Assembly: GCA_030248195.1 (NCBI GenBank)
Contig: JASAND010007760.1
Location: 35,990 to 99,989 of the forward strand
From: Trissonchulus latispiculum
Lineage: Eukaryota > Nematoda > Enoplea > Enoplida > Ironidae
DNA: 64,000 bases
Reading direction: 5' to 3'
Shown: positions 47,979-55,582 of the stretch, piece by piece
Layout of the letters: each line of letters begins with the position of its first letter
Numbering within the stretch: the stretch's first letter is position 1
Translations under genes and position numbers: made by a program
Notes under the pieces: generated by a model
Databases searched by the model: none
What the model was told of the DNA's origin: nothing
What the model saw: the letters and a program-made list of their open reading frames with translations, nothing else

Positions 47979-48008
47979 CTTCTGAAAACAAAAACAACAA
48001 CATTAACT
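47979..48008. promoter_or_regulatory. 30-base gap between divergent genes
   Basis: The polymerase start (minus) and the pseudokinase start (plus) are separated by 30 A/C-rich bases (AAAACAAAAACAACAAC). Both promoters or 5' untranslated regions must share this or overlap the opposite coding region. No TATA box is visible. Confidence 0.45.
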
Positions 48009-48914
48009 ATGGGTTCGGTCTTCTCGAGATTTAAGAAAACAGTTATGGACACCAGCGGATGCTACGCGCTGGAGAACGCAGAAGTTCCAGTAACTGGTAC
48101 TAATGTGTTCATTCGAGAAGTCAGCACGAACAAACTGAAGGTGGGAAGATTATTGGACTCAGTTGACTGGGAGTGGTTTTGGGATGTCAGTGAGCAGTTG
48201 AATAAAGAAGAGACATTTGTACAACGGCAGCTTGCGGAGGCTAAACGGATACTGCTTCCTCCTGAAACAAGGCTTGTACAGTTCTGTGGACCTCCTGTTC
48301 GAGGCAAATTCCTGCTGGTGTGTAATGTAAGCTTTGGAACGATTGCTGAACAGCTTAATCAACGCGGTATATTCTCTGAGAACTATTGCCGTTGCCTGTT
48401 TAAACAAATGGCATCTGCAGTTGCATATGCTCACGAAGTTTCACTATCTCTCCTAAACATTACACTACTCAACTGGGAATTTGTTGACATCAACAAGCGT
48501 ATGATCAAACTGAGCGGATTTGACGAGCTTCGAGTACTGGAGGAAGATGACGACGAAATCGACTGCCGATTTCGTCATCTCAACTATGCAGCTCCCGAGA
48601 TTTTGCAACCTATCAAGTATCCAATGTTCAGCGCTAAGCGTTCGGATGTCTGGAGCCTAGGCGTTGCCTTGTTTTTGATGTCGACTGGGCGCCGCCCGTT
48701 CTACTCTACGCCGACTCAGAGTTTGCGATGGGCCATAATACATAGACGAGTCCATTTTCCGATTTTCCTACCTTTATCTCTGGAGTTGAAACTATTGATT
48801 GCAGCTTGTATGCGCAGAGATCCCAATCTACGCTGGACTGCCAGAAACATTGTACAGCATCCTTGGATGGGTGCGAATCCTAACTGCGGTCTGGGTCTGA
48901 TGAACGAGACTTAG
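48009..48914 (+). CDS. predicted protein pseudokinase carried by the Polinton
   Basis: A 301-residue frame with the fold landmarks of a Ser/Thr protein kinase C-lobe: YAAPEIL (APE motif, 193-199), SDVWSLGVALFLMSTGRRPF (subdomain IX, from 212), RRDPNLRW (subdomain XI Arg) and a terminal QHPWM. The catalytic pieces are missing. The HRD loop position reads VSL (144-146) followed by LLNITLLN, and DFG reads GFD (170-172). No glycine loop or VAIK lysine is evident. The N-terminus MGSVFSRF matches an N-myristoylation signal (Gly2, Ser6), so membrane attachment is possible. It is most likely a regulatory or decoy pseudokinase. The sequence is uninterrupted. It is deleted in unit L. I know of no standard Polinton gene of this kind. 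Confidence 0.8.
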   Translation: MGSVFSRFKKTVMDTSGCYALENAEVPVTGTNVFIREVSTNKLKVGRLLDSVDWEWFWDVSEQLNKEETFVQRQLAEAKRILLPPETRLVQFCGPPVRGKFLLVCNVSFGTIAEQLNQRGIFSENYCRCLFKQMASAVAYAHEVSLSLLNITLLNWEFVDINKRMIKLSGFDELRVLEEDDDEIDCRFRHLNYAAPEILQPIKYPMFSAKRSDVWSLGVALFLMSTGRRPFYSTPTQSLRWAIIHRRVHFPIFLPLSLELKLLIAACMRRDPNLRWTARNIVQHPWMGANPNCGLGLMNET

Positions 48915-49067
48915 CACGGTGCAAAGGTATGTTATGTCTATAGGATTAGAGCTAGCATTTTGATTGGTTTGTGTAGTCATGTGATTGCTAAAACTATAAA
49001 CAAACAGAATGTATCAAAATGTAGAATTCTTAAACTTCACTTGCTACAATTTCACTCTATTTGTACG
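48915..49067. other. gap before the NADAR gene
   Basis: No coding. It would hold the 3' end of the pseudokinase transcript and the promoter of the next gene. Confidence 0.4.
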
Positions 49068-49686
49068 ATGAACTTAGCCTATGAAACAACTGCAAAGAGT
49101 ACTTCAGGGGAAGACCTAAGAATTTTCTATAGTGAATGGAGTGTCCTCAATAATTTTCGTATATGCCCTTTCTAAGTGAACGGTAAAACTTACAGAACCA
49201 TTGAACAGTTTATGGAGTCTCAGCGGGCACTCTTTGCTGGACGCAGAGATTTGCACGATGAAGTTATGAAAGAGTATGCCCCGAGCAAATATCGTTCTAT
49301 TATGGCTGGTCTACAGGACAAGCCAGAATGGGAACCGAAGTCAGTTCAGCTGATGGAGACTGCGCTCCGAGAAAAGTTCGGACAGAATAAGAACATTGCC
49401 CACATTCTGCTGTCCACTGGAAGTAAGCGCAGTACCAAATGTCCTGCTGATAAAGCTATTTATGCAATTTCAAATGAGTTTGTATGCATCAGTTCTAGTC
49501 CAATATTTATGTGCAATTATTGTTTCAGATGCCAGAATTGTCTTTGCAACTCCTTATGACTATTTCTGGGGTAATGGTTTGATCAGCAGTGAGCCGGCTT
49601 GTCTGGATCCTACTAAGTATCCAGGAAGAAACATGTTGGGTGAACTGTTGGCCAAGACTAGGGAGGAATTGAAAGAGAAAGCTTAA
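49068..49686 (+). pseudogene. NADAR-domain gene, one intron, one nonsense codon
   Basis: Exon 1 49068-49422 and exon 2 49529-49686, about 170 codons, the usual length of a NADAR (YbiA/DUF1768) domain. Landmarks in order: FYSEWSVLNNF, NGKTYRTIEQFMESQRAL, LREKFGQNKNIAHILLSTG, ATPYDYFWGNGL, GRNMLGELLAKTREEL. The intron is 106 bases, with donor A then GTAAGC at 49423 and acceptor TTGTTTCAG at 49528; it joins the conserved LLSTG to the strand before ATPYDYFWG in phase. TAA at 49173-49175, between CPF and VNGKTY, interrupts exon 1, so this copy is broken unless read through. NADAR proteins are reported to act on N-glycosidic bonds in ADP-ribose or nucleotide-like substrates. An intron suggests capture from a spliced cellular gene. 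Absent from unit L by deletion. Confidence 0.82.
49423..49528 (+). other. predicted intron of the NADAR gene
   Basis: GT at 49423-49424 in a GTAAGC donor, AG at 49527-49528 after a pyrimidine-rich TTATTGTTTC. Length is not a multiple of three. Its removal reconnects conserved NADAR motifs that lie in two different frames. Confidence 0.8.
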
Positions 49687-49739
49687 ATACCTTTATTATT
49701 GTATTGTTGTAGTTTCGTTGCTATTGTTTCATTAAAAGG

Positions 49740-50831
49740 ATGCATCAGGCATTGTCTAATATATACTATAGTGCAGATCAACCTGGTTCTTACTCTTCTT
49801 CAAAACTCTACACTGAGGCTCGACGAAAAGGTTTAAAGATTTCCCGCAAGGCAGTTAGAAGTTGGTTGAACGAGCAAAACACCTACCAGCTTCATAAGCA
49901 AAAAAATCGAAAATTTCAGCGAAGAGCTGTTATCGTAAACGGCACCGATGCTCTTTGGGACTTAGACGTGATGTTTGCTTTAAAGCTCAGCAGACACAAC
50001 TATGGTTATCGATATTTGCTAGTGGCCATCGATGTCTTTAGCCGGATGGCATTTGTTCAGCCTATTGTAAGAAAGACTGCAACTGCTGTGTTAACAGCAT
50101 TTCAGAAAATGCTACAAACGGCAAGCCCCCGAATACCATCGTCAGTCAGGACAGACAGAGGGAAAGAGTTTTGTGGACCGTTTGATCGGTATTTGGAAAA
50201 GATGAACATCAGACACCAGTGGGCCAATCCTCCTATGAAGGCAAATTATGCTGAACGATTCATCAGAACATTGCGGGGAAAACTGTTTCGGATGCTCACT
50301 GAAAGAAATAGTCTGCGCTACATAAACTCCTTACAGGACATTGTCAACTCCTACAATCATACAACACACTCAGCCACTGGACTCCCACCTGCTTCTATTG
50401 GTCCGCAGCATGATTCGATACTGCACAAGAAGCTCTACGCCAAACACCTTTGCAAGCGAGCAGAACACTTTAGATTTCAGCTTGGTGATTTGGTACGCGT
50501 TTGCCAAAGAAAAGCAGCCTTTCAAAAGGAAGCGACTCAGAATTGGTCGGAAGAATTTTTTGAAGTAACTGGACGCCTTAATACAGAGCCCCCTATGTAC
50601 TATCTTACGGACATGCTGGGGCAGCAATTGGCAGCCATGTACTATGAAAATGAGTTACAGCTGGCTGAGTCCAATGCCTCCGATCATCGACGCATAGCAA
50701 AAGCTGTAAAGAGAAGTAATCGTACCTACAAGGTGACCTGGCGCGGCTGGCCCACCAATTTTTTCGATGTGGTGAGTCACACGAAATATGAAAAGTTGAG
50801 AAAGAAGCAGAAACGAAATCAGTCAGCTTAA
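49740..50831 (+). CDS. int: Polinton integrase (retroviral type, with chromodomain-like tail)
   Basis: A 363-residue uninterrupted frame. The N-terminus (IYYSADQPGSYSS, VRSWLNEQNTYQLHK) is the Polinton integrase pre-core. The rve core has Asp76 (WDLDV), Asp139 (VRTDRGKEF) and Glu172 (NYAERFIRT). The C-terminus has an SH3-like part (FQLGDLVRV) and a chromodomain-like segment (YKVTWRGWPTNFFDVV), which in related integrases can guide insertion to chromatin marks. Start chosen at ATG 49740 because homology to the family begins directly after it. All catalytic residues are present. It integrates the element's DNA into host chromosomes. Confidence 0.95.
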   Translation: MHQALSNIYYSADQPGSYSSSKLYTEARRKGLKISRKAVRSWLNEQNTYQLHKQKNRKFQRRAVIVNGTDALWDLDVMFALKLSRHNYGYRYLLVAIDVFSRMAFVQPIVRKTATAVLTAFQKMLQTASPRIPSSVRTDRGKEFCGPFDRYLEKMNIRHQWANPPMKANYAERFIRTLRGKLFRMLTERNSLRYINSLQDIVNSYNHTTHSATGLPPASIGPQHDSILHKKLYAKHLCKRAEHFRFQLGDLVRVCQRKAAFQKEATQNWSEEFFEVTGRLNTEPPMYYLTDMLGQQLAAMYYENELQLAESNASDHRRIAKAVKRSNRTYKVTWRGWPTNFFDVVSHTKYEKLRKKQKRNQSA

Positions 50832-50845
50832 AGAACAAGAGTAGG

Positions 50846-51172
50846 ATGTCGAGCAGCAGTTCTGCATTGGAGAACAAGAGGAACGAGGAAGAGTGGACCA
50901 GTGTCGAAGAATGGCTTCTCCGGATGGGCATTGAGGAAATTATCTCTAAACTGAAACAGTTGATGGCTCAAAACTGTGCTGGTTGCAACACAGACGATCC
51001 GATGTTTGCACGTTATGGTTCTGCACACCAAGACGGCTGCTGTCAATCTCGCTACGAAGCTGTGCTAGAACATTTCGACGACGCACTTGAGTCATTTGGC
51101 AAGAAGCATTTCTCCTCAACAACTAAAGAAAGATTAACCAGTTTGGTTCTTAAAGCTTGGACAGAACAGTGA
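50846..51172 (+). CDS. small Cys-containing Polinton protein
   Basis: 108 residues, 14 bases after the integrase. A Ser-rich start (MSSSSSALENKRNEEEW), a Trp/Leu helix, and a central NCAGCNTDDPMFARYGSAHQ with DGCC resembling a CxxC...H/C metal site. A truncated copy exists in unit L. Proteins with a similar C-x-x-C-x-x-D core recur in animal Polintons as I remember them; their role is not established. Confidence 0.7.
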   Translation: MSSSSSALENKRNEEEWTSVEEWLLRMGIEEIISKLKQLMAQNCAGCNTDDPMFARYGSAHQDGCCQSRYEAVLEHFDDALESFGKKHFSSTTKERLTSLVLKAWTEQ

Positions 51173-51197
51173 ACATTGTTATTAAGCTTTATTTGTA

Positions 51198-51959
51198 ATG
51201 GATATTGACTGTGACACTTTCTATGTTACCTTACCTTCTAACTCATCAATGAGTTTGTTTCCTGATAATAAACTGTCTAGCTATTGTGTCAAACTAAATA
51301 CGCCAATCAACTTAAATGGTCAGTGGGAGGTAGCATTGGCTGAAGTTTCCTATCCAAATAACATATTCAATGTTGCCGAACGCGAGGCAGACCGAGCACT
51401 GGTGGTCGGCCGACCCGATGGCGAGCAGCAAACAGTTGCCTTATCTGCCGGCTACTACAATTCACTTGAAAGCATATGTTCTCAACTATCATCTTCATGC
51501 TTGCCAGTAGGTCTATCAGTTTCCTACTCTGCCAAATCAGTGCAAATTTCCAGAAACGACGAGAAGGATGGACCACTTTACATATCGTTTCCAGGACGAC
51601 TAGCACTGCTGCTGGGCTTTCATCCACACACCTTGTACGAAATCCGACATGATGCAATAGCCAGTGAGCTGATTCCAGATATATCTGCTGGTATCGGTCA
51701 TTTGTACATATACTGCAATATTTGCGAGCCTCAAATAGTTGGTGACAAGTATTCACGGCTGTTGAGAATTCTGGCGCTTGGCGAGCCTACAGGAAACACG
51801 GTGCAACGTGATTACACTAACCTGCACTACCTTTCAGTTGCAAAAGACAAAACTCTGTCAGTGATACGCATTGATCTTTGCACTGAAGACGGTCAACCGG
51901 TTCCCTTTGCTGATGCTGGTCGAGTAATCGTGGTTCTGCATTTCAGACGACGTATCTAA
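51198..51959 (+). CDS. minor capsid protein (penton-like jelly roll)
   Basis: 253 residues. The opening MDIDCDTFYVTLPSNSSM with DNKLSSYCVKLNTPI and WEVALAEVSYP is the characteristic N-terminus of Polinton/adintovirus minor capsid proteins. These are predicted single jelly rolls forming the capsid vertex. Complete and in the usual place before the core-like and major capsid genes. The next gene starts 9 bases later. Confidence 0.82.
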   Translation: MDIDCDTFYVTLPSNSSMSLFPDNKLSSYCVKLNTPINLNGQWEVALAEVSYPNNIFNVAEREADRALVVGRPDGEQQTVALSAGYYNSLESICSQLSSSCLPVGLSVSYSAKSVQISRNDEKDGPLYISFPGRLALLLGFHPHTLYEIRHDAIASELIPDISAGIGHLYIYCNICEPQIVGDKYSRLLRILALGEPTGNTVQRDYTNLHYLSVAKDKTLSVIRIDLCTEDGQPVPFADAGRVIVVLHFRRRI

Positions 51960-51968
51960 CTAATAACA

Positions 51969-52499
51969 ATGATGACGCAAGAACAGCAGCAGCAGTGCAT
52001 TTGCCAGTTCCTACAACGTCCACACTATGGCTATGGTGTTGCCCATCCAATTGGCCCTATATTTCATGGTGCAATTCATCAGCAAGGACATGGAATAGGG
52101 TCAGTGTTTTCCAGTTTGGCCAAACTAGTGCTGCCCGTTATAAAATTTCTTTCACCACATGTTTTGGACGGCGCCAGCGAATTTGTCAAAGAGGTGATGA
52201 TTCACAAAAAGCCAAAACGAGAGGCTTTTAAAGAGGCTGCCAAAGCAACTGCTCTCAGTGCGGCCAAAAGCCTGTCCAAAAAGCTTACGCCACAGAAGGG
52301 CTCCGGATTGGGTAAGAGAAGACGTCCTGCGAACAAGAAGACTGCTGCAAAGAAGAAGAGAGGTCAGAAGAGCTCACCGAACAAACGCCGACGGCGAACA
52401 ACGAAGAAACGAAAAGGCAAAGCGGCGAACAAACGTCAACGGTCTTCAGCTAAACGACGAAAGCCATCCCAGATTGCATTCAGAGACATCTTTGGTTAG
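51969..52499 (+). CDS. basic virion core / membrane-active-like protein
   Basis: 176 residues in two parts. Residues about 40-75 form an amphipathic, hydrophobic segment (SVFSSLAKLVLPVIKFLS). From about 95 the chain is extremely Lys/Arg-rich (KKKRGQKSSPNKRRRRTTKK). It resembles in layout the small precursor proteins (pVI, pX) of adenoviruses encoded next to penton and hexon, so DNA condensation and/or membrane contact is a reasonable inference. One base separates its stop from the next ATG. Confidence 0.65.
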   Translation: MMTQEQQQQCICQFLQRPHYGYGVAHPIGPIFHGAIHQQGHGIGSVFSSLAKLVLPVIKFLSPHVLDGASEFVKEVMIHKKPKREAFKEAAKATALSAAKSLSKKLTPQKGSGLGKRRRPANKKTAAKKKRGQKSSPNKRRRRTTKKRKGKAANKRQRSSAKRRKPSQIAFRDIFG

Positions 52500-52500
52500 A

Positions 52501-53823
52501 ATGAGCAAATCCAGTTCATCCAAAGCCTCTCCTCTATTTGTTAAGACTGAAACGGACATTTTCGCTTCACCACCTATACAAACGTCAATTGGCCAGAGTC
52601 AGCTGGTTGACTACCGTCCCATCAACGCTATAACGGCCAATAATCCTGTGACATTTTTTATACCTGGCAATGAAGAAGAACTATTAGATCCCACATTTTA
52701 CCTAAAGTGTATCTTCCGTCTAAAGAGCACCACTGGAACGAAGCTTTCGCCTTCCACTAAGCTGGCCACCATCAATATGTTTGGACACACAATGTGGAAG
52801 GATGTCACCGTGAAGCTGGGTGACAAAGTAATCAGTTCGGCTACTGAAAACTATGCCTACAGGGCCTACCTGGAACGCCTGCTCAACTTTGGTCGAGATG
52901 CCAAGGAGTCTCAGCTGACAACAGAAATGTACTACAAAGATAGTGCTGGAAAGTTCAACATGTGTGAGGAAGGCAACAGTGGTTTCCGCATGCGTCAGTT
53001 CTTATGCAGTACTGGCCGGCCAGTAGCCATGCTCACTCGGCTTTCAACAGACATCAGCAATCAGCCACGTCTACTGCCCAACAATATTGATATCACCATT
53101 ACACTGCATCAGTGCTCAGACAATTTCAGGCTTCTATATGCGAACGATGAGTCTGGTGGGGAGTATGCAGTGGAAATAGTAGACCTTCTGCTCTACTGTC
53201 GCCGAGTTCGCCTAACGCCGCCGATGGCATTGGCTATGGCTCAAACGCTTCGCCTTCGACCTGCACAATATCCCATATCGAGGGTTCTTGTGAAGACATT
53301 CCAGGTCAGCGCAGGTACTACTCTAATCAATCGCGAAAGCCTATCACTTGGAACACTGCCTAGGATGGCCATTGTAGGCGTGTTGGATAGTCTTTCCTAT
53401 ACAGGACAAACCGAAAAGAATCCCTTCAACTTCCTGTCGAAAGGATGCTCGTTTGTTTGTCTGTACAGGGACAGCGATCCTGTGCCGTCCATTGCCTACA
53501 CGCCAAACTGGGCAACCTCGGATGTAGTTCGGGAATATCTAAGTCTGTTTCACGCCAGCGGTATGCTCGGTGCAAACACAGGAAACAACATCAGCCTAAT
53601 CGACTATATGAACGGAGGTTACGTACTCTATGCTTTTGACCTCACCCCTGACGATGCCGGCTGCTGTTCTCACACATCAGCCAGTCGACAAGGCAGCCTA
53701 ACCTTGAAGATGCAATTTAGCCCCAATGAGATTGATGCTCCGTGCACTATCCTAGTCTATCTCGTCTACGACAACACCATCTGGATCGATCAGCATCGTA
53801 ACGTCCTAACGGATTTTAGCTAA
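52501..53823 (+). CDS. major capsid protein (double jelly roll)
   Basis: 440 residues from ATG 52501. An open frame extends upstream to 52258, but that part overlaps the previous gene in another frame and is not conserved. Features include FIPGNEEELLDPTFYLKCIF near the N-terminus and DITITLHQCSDNFRLLYAN in the middle, in a chain of the length and position expected for the Polinton major capsid protein, which is known to be related to adenovirus hexon-type double jelly-roll proteins. Intact here; decayed in unit L. Ends two bases before the protease. Confidence 0.85.
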   Translation: MSKSSSSKASPLFVKTETDIFASPPIQTSIGQSQLVDYRPINAITANNPVTFFIPGNEEELLDPTFYLKCIFRLKSTTGTKLSPSTKLATINMFGHTMWKDVTVKLGDKVISSATENYAYRAYLERLLNFGRDAKESQLTTEMYYKDSAGKFNMCEEGNSGFRMRQFLCSTGRPVAMLTRLSTDISNQPRLLPNNIDITITLHQCSDNFRLLYANDESGGEYAVEIVDLLLYCRRVRLTPPMALAMAQTLRLRPAQYPISRVLVKTFQVSAGTTLINRESLSLGTLPRMAIVGVLDSLSYTGQTEKNPFNFLSKGCSFVCLYRDSDPVPSIAYTPNWATSDVVREYLSLFHASGMLGANTGNNISLIDYMNGGYVLYAFDLTPDDAGCCSHTSASRQGSLTLKMQFSPNEIDAPCTILVYLVYDNTIWIDQHRNVLTDFS

Positions 53824-53825
53824 GC

Positions 53826-54458
53826 ATGAACAGTGACCAGATACGATACAGCATGCTTCAACATCCAACCACTCGCCCTTTCTTTGTTGGCGTGTTCGCC
53901 AAGGACACATTACCTGCTGAACGCCTATCAGCACAGCTAGACTTACCCGTGTTTTTGATTGCAAATACCGACGACAGCTCTGGACCAGGAGAACATTGGA
54001 CCTTGTTCTGGCTGTCGACTGACAGCTGCCACTTTATGGACTCATACGGTTTTCCACCCAGCTTCTATGGTGATGAATTCCAGGAGTTTGCACAGAAACA
54101 AGCCAACACACAACAATCCAATAGAAAATGTGTTCAAGCATTGAACAGTGACACTTGTGGACATTGGTGCCTGTATGTAGCATTTCATTTGTGTAAATTG
54201 GCTGCAAGTGGTTGTATTGAAGATGATGATGATTTATTCGGCGCAATTTTAGCTCCGTTTGATGACGACCGTCCGGCCAGCAGACAGAGAAATGATAGTT
54301 TCGTTAGACAGTTTATCAGTCGCACATTCCCCAGCGCACTACAGAGCAGCGGCAAAGCATTCACCGCTGTGATGCAACGGCAATGCTGCCAACGGCATTG
54401 TAGTGTACTGGGTCGCCGCTATGGCTGCCAGCATGACGGCCGTCATCAAACAGCCTGA
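53826..54458 (+). CDS. adenain-type cysteine protease (maturation protease)
   Basis: 210 residues. Catalytic set in adenovirus-protease order: His57 (GEHW), Asp72 (FMDSYG), Gln104 (KCVQALNSD), Cys111 (TCGHWCLY). Such Ulp1-like proteases process capsid precursors. The Cys/His-rich C-terminus (QRQCCQRHCSVLGRRYGC) is unusual and may bind metal. Uninterrupted. Confidence 0.95.
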   Translation: MNSDQIRYSMLQHPTTRPFFVGVFAKDTLPAERLSAQLDLPVFLIANTDDSSGPGEHWTLFWLSTDSCHFMDSYGFPPSFYGDEFQEFAQKQANTQQSNRKCVQALNSDTCGHWCLYVAFHLCKLAASGCIEDDDDLFGAILAPFDDDRPASRQRNDSFVRQFISRTFPSALQSSGKAFTAVMQRQCCQRHCSVLGRRYGCQHDGRHQTA

Positions 54459-54463
54459 GTCAG

Positions 54464-54484
54464 CGGCGCGGCGAAGCCGCGCCG
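54464..54484 (+). promoter_or_regulatory. GC-rich perfect hairpin between protease and ATPase genes
   Basis: CGGCGCGGC, GAA loop, GCCGCGCCG: a 9-base perfect stem in an otherwise AT-rich cluster. It is followed by GGGGTACTTATACTTTGC, which holds a TATA-like TTATACTT, and 85 bases later by the ATPase start. It may mark an mRNA end or a new promoter. Unit L retains the TATA-like part but has lost the stem. Confidence 0.5.
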
Positions 54485-54569
54485 CCTCCTCCGCGCGCGC
54501 CGGGGTACTTATACTTTGCATTTTTCATTACACATTTATTTGTCTTGTGAGTGTTCTCTAATAAACAGA

Positions 54570-55250
54570 ATGTCCAATGAAGTGATCACGGACCTACGCC
54601 TACAAACACCATTTTCGATGATTGTAACTGGTTGCTCTGGCAGTGGAAAGACAGAATGGGTTAGGCGACTTTGTGCTGAGCAGTCAGCGCTTCTGGCAGA
54701 GCCAGCGCAAGAAATTGTATGGTGCTATGGTGTTGAGCAGCCAGCTTTGCATGCAGATCTCCGTCAATCACAGTCAACCAGATGCGTTACACTGAACAAA
54801 GGTTTCACTGCAGATTTCTATCAACAAACTGCTTCTCTAACTGACTGTCAAAAGAATGTTTTGCTGGTGCTTGATGATCTGCATGCACAGCTGGCCAACC
54901 AACCCATACTTGGCGACCTTTTCACCAAGTTCAGTCACCATCACAATACGTCTGTGATCTTCACAACCCAAAATTTCTACCACCAGGGATCTCAGTCGCG
55001 AGACGTCAGCCGCAATGCTCATTACATTGTTCTGCTGAGTCAGCCTAGGGATCAGACAGTGGTCCGATCCATAGCCAGACAGATGTTTCCGAGGCAAAGC
55101 CCATATATGCTTGACGCCTATACGAAAGCCACCAGTTCTCCTTTTGGTTACCTACTGATTGACGCTAAACCCTTCACTGATCCTAGACTTAGACTGCGCA
55201 CTGGAATATTCAGTGGCGAGTCTGACGCAGTTTATGTGCCCAGCTGCTGA
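54570..55250 (+). CDS. FtsK/HerA-type packaging ATPase
   Basis: 226 residues from ATG 54570 (MSNEVITDLRLQTPFSM, conserved in unit L). Walker A GCSGSGKT at 21-28, Walker B VLLVLDDL with Asp102-Asp103, then TTQNFYHQGSQSRDVSRN and LLSQPRDQ, as in the A32-like genome-packaging ATPases of Polintons. It would pump DNA into the capsid. Its TGA overlaps the next ATG by one base (TGATG). Confidence 0.95.
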   Translation: MSNEVITDLRLQTPFSMIVTGCSGSGKTEWVRRLCAEQSALLAEPAQEIVWCYGVEQPALHADLRQSQSTRCVTLNKGFTADFYQQTASLTDCQKNVLLVLDDLHAQLANQPILGDLFTKFSHHHNTSVIFTTQNFYHQGSQSRDVSRNAHYIVLLSQPRDQTVVRSIARQMFPRQSPYMLDAYTKATSSPFGYLLIDAKPFTDPRLRLRTGIFSGESDAVYVPSC

Positions 55251-55582
55251 TGAACCTGTTGTCTAAGCATTTGCACTGGCTTCAAGTGCTGGCTGAGGCC
55301 GACCCGGCACTCAGAAGATCAATTTTGAAAAACTGTAAGCTGGGCGTTATTCGGTGCATCTGTGAGTGCTGTCTGAACATTTTACGTGGTAATCCAAAGC
55401 TTAACCAGCAGCAACAGCGACGCCTACGGCCCTACAGACAGCTGTGTCGCTCACTGCTGAACCGTTCGATCCCAATAAACAAAAAGAGGCGAATGCAACT
55501 GGTTCAGACGGGAGGATCATTTCTACCTCTGCTCCTAGCCCCAGTGATTGGAAGTGTGCTGTCATGGCTGCTCAGAAAATGA
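55250..55582 (+). CDS. small Polinton protein with hydrophobic C-terminus
   Basis: 110 residues. Helical N-terminal part (HWLQVLAEADPALRRSILKN), a Cys-rich stretch (CICECCLNIL), a basic segment (INKKRRM), then QTGGSFLPLLLAPVIGSVLSWLL, a hydrophobic tail after a Gly-Gly. This layout recurs in Polintons as a short late protein of unknown role; the tail could insert in membranes or be cleaved by the protease. Intact. Confidence 0.72.
   Translation: MNLLSKHLHWLQVLAEADPALRRSILKNCKLGVIRCICECCLNILRGNPKLNQQQQRRLRPYRQLCRSLLNRSIPINKKRRMQLVQTGGSFLPLLLAPVIGSVLSWLLRK

Noticed and set aside
49159..49176. An 18-base intron that would remove the NADAR stop codon
   Set aside because: GT...AG bounds exist, but animal introns are not that short and the removed residues belong to the conserved motif region.
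52258..52500. N-terminal extension of the major capsid frame
   Set aside because: It overlaps the basic core-like gene in another frame; the ATG at 52501 directly follows that gene's stop.
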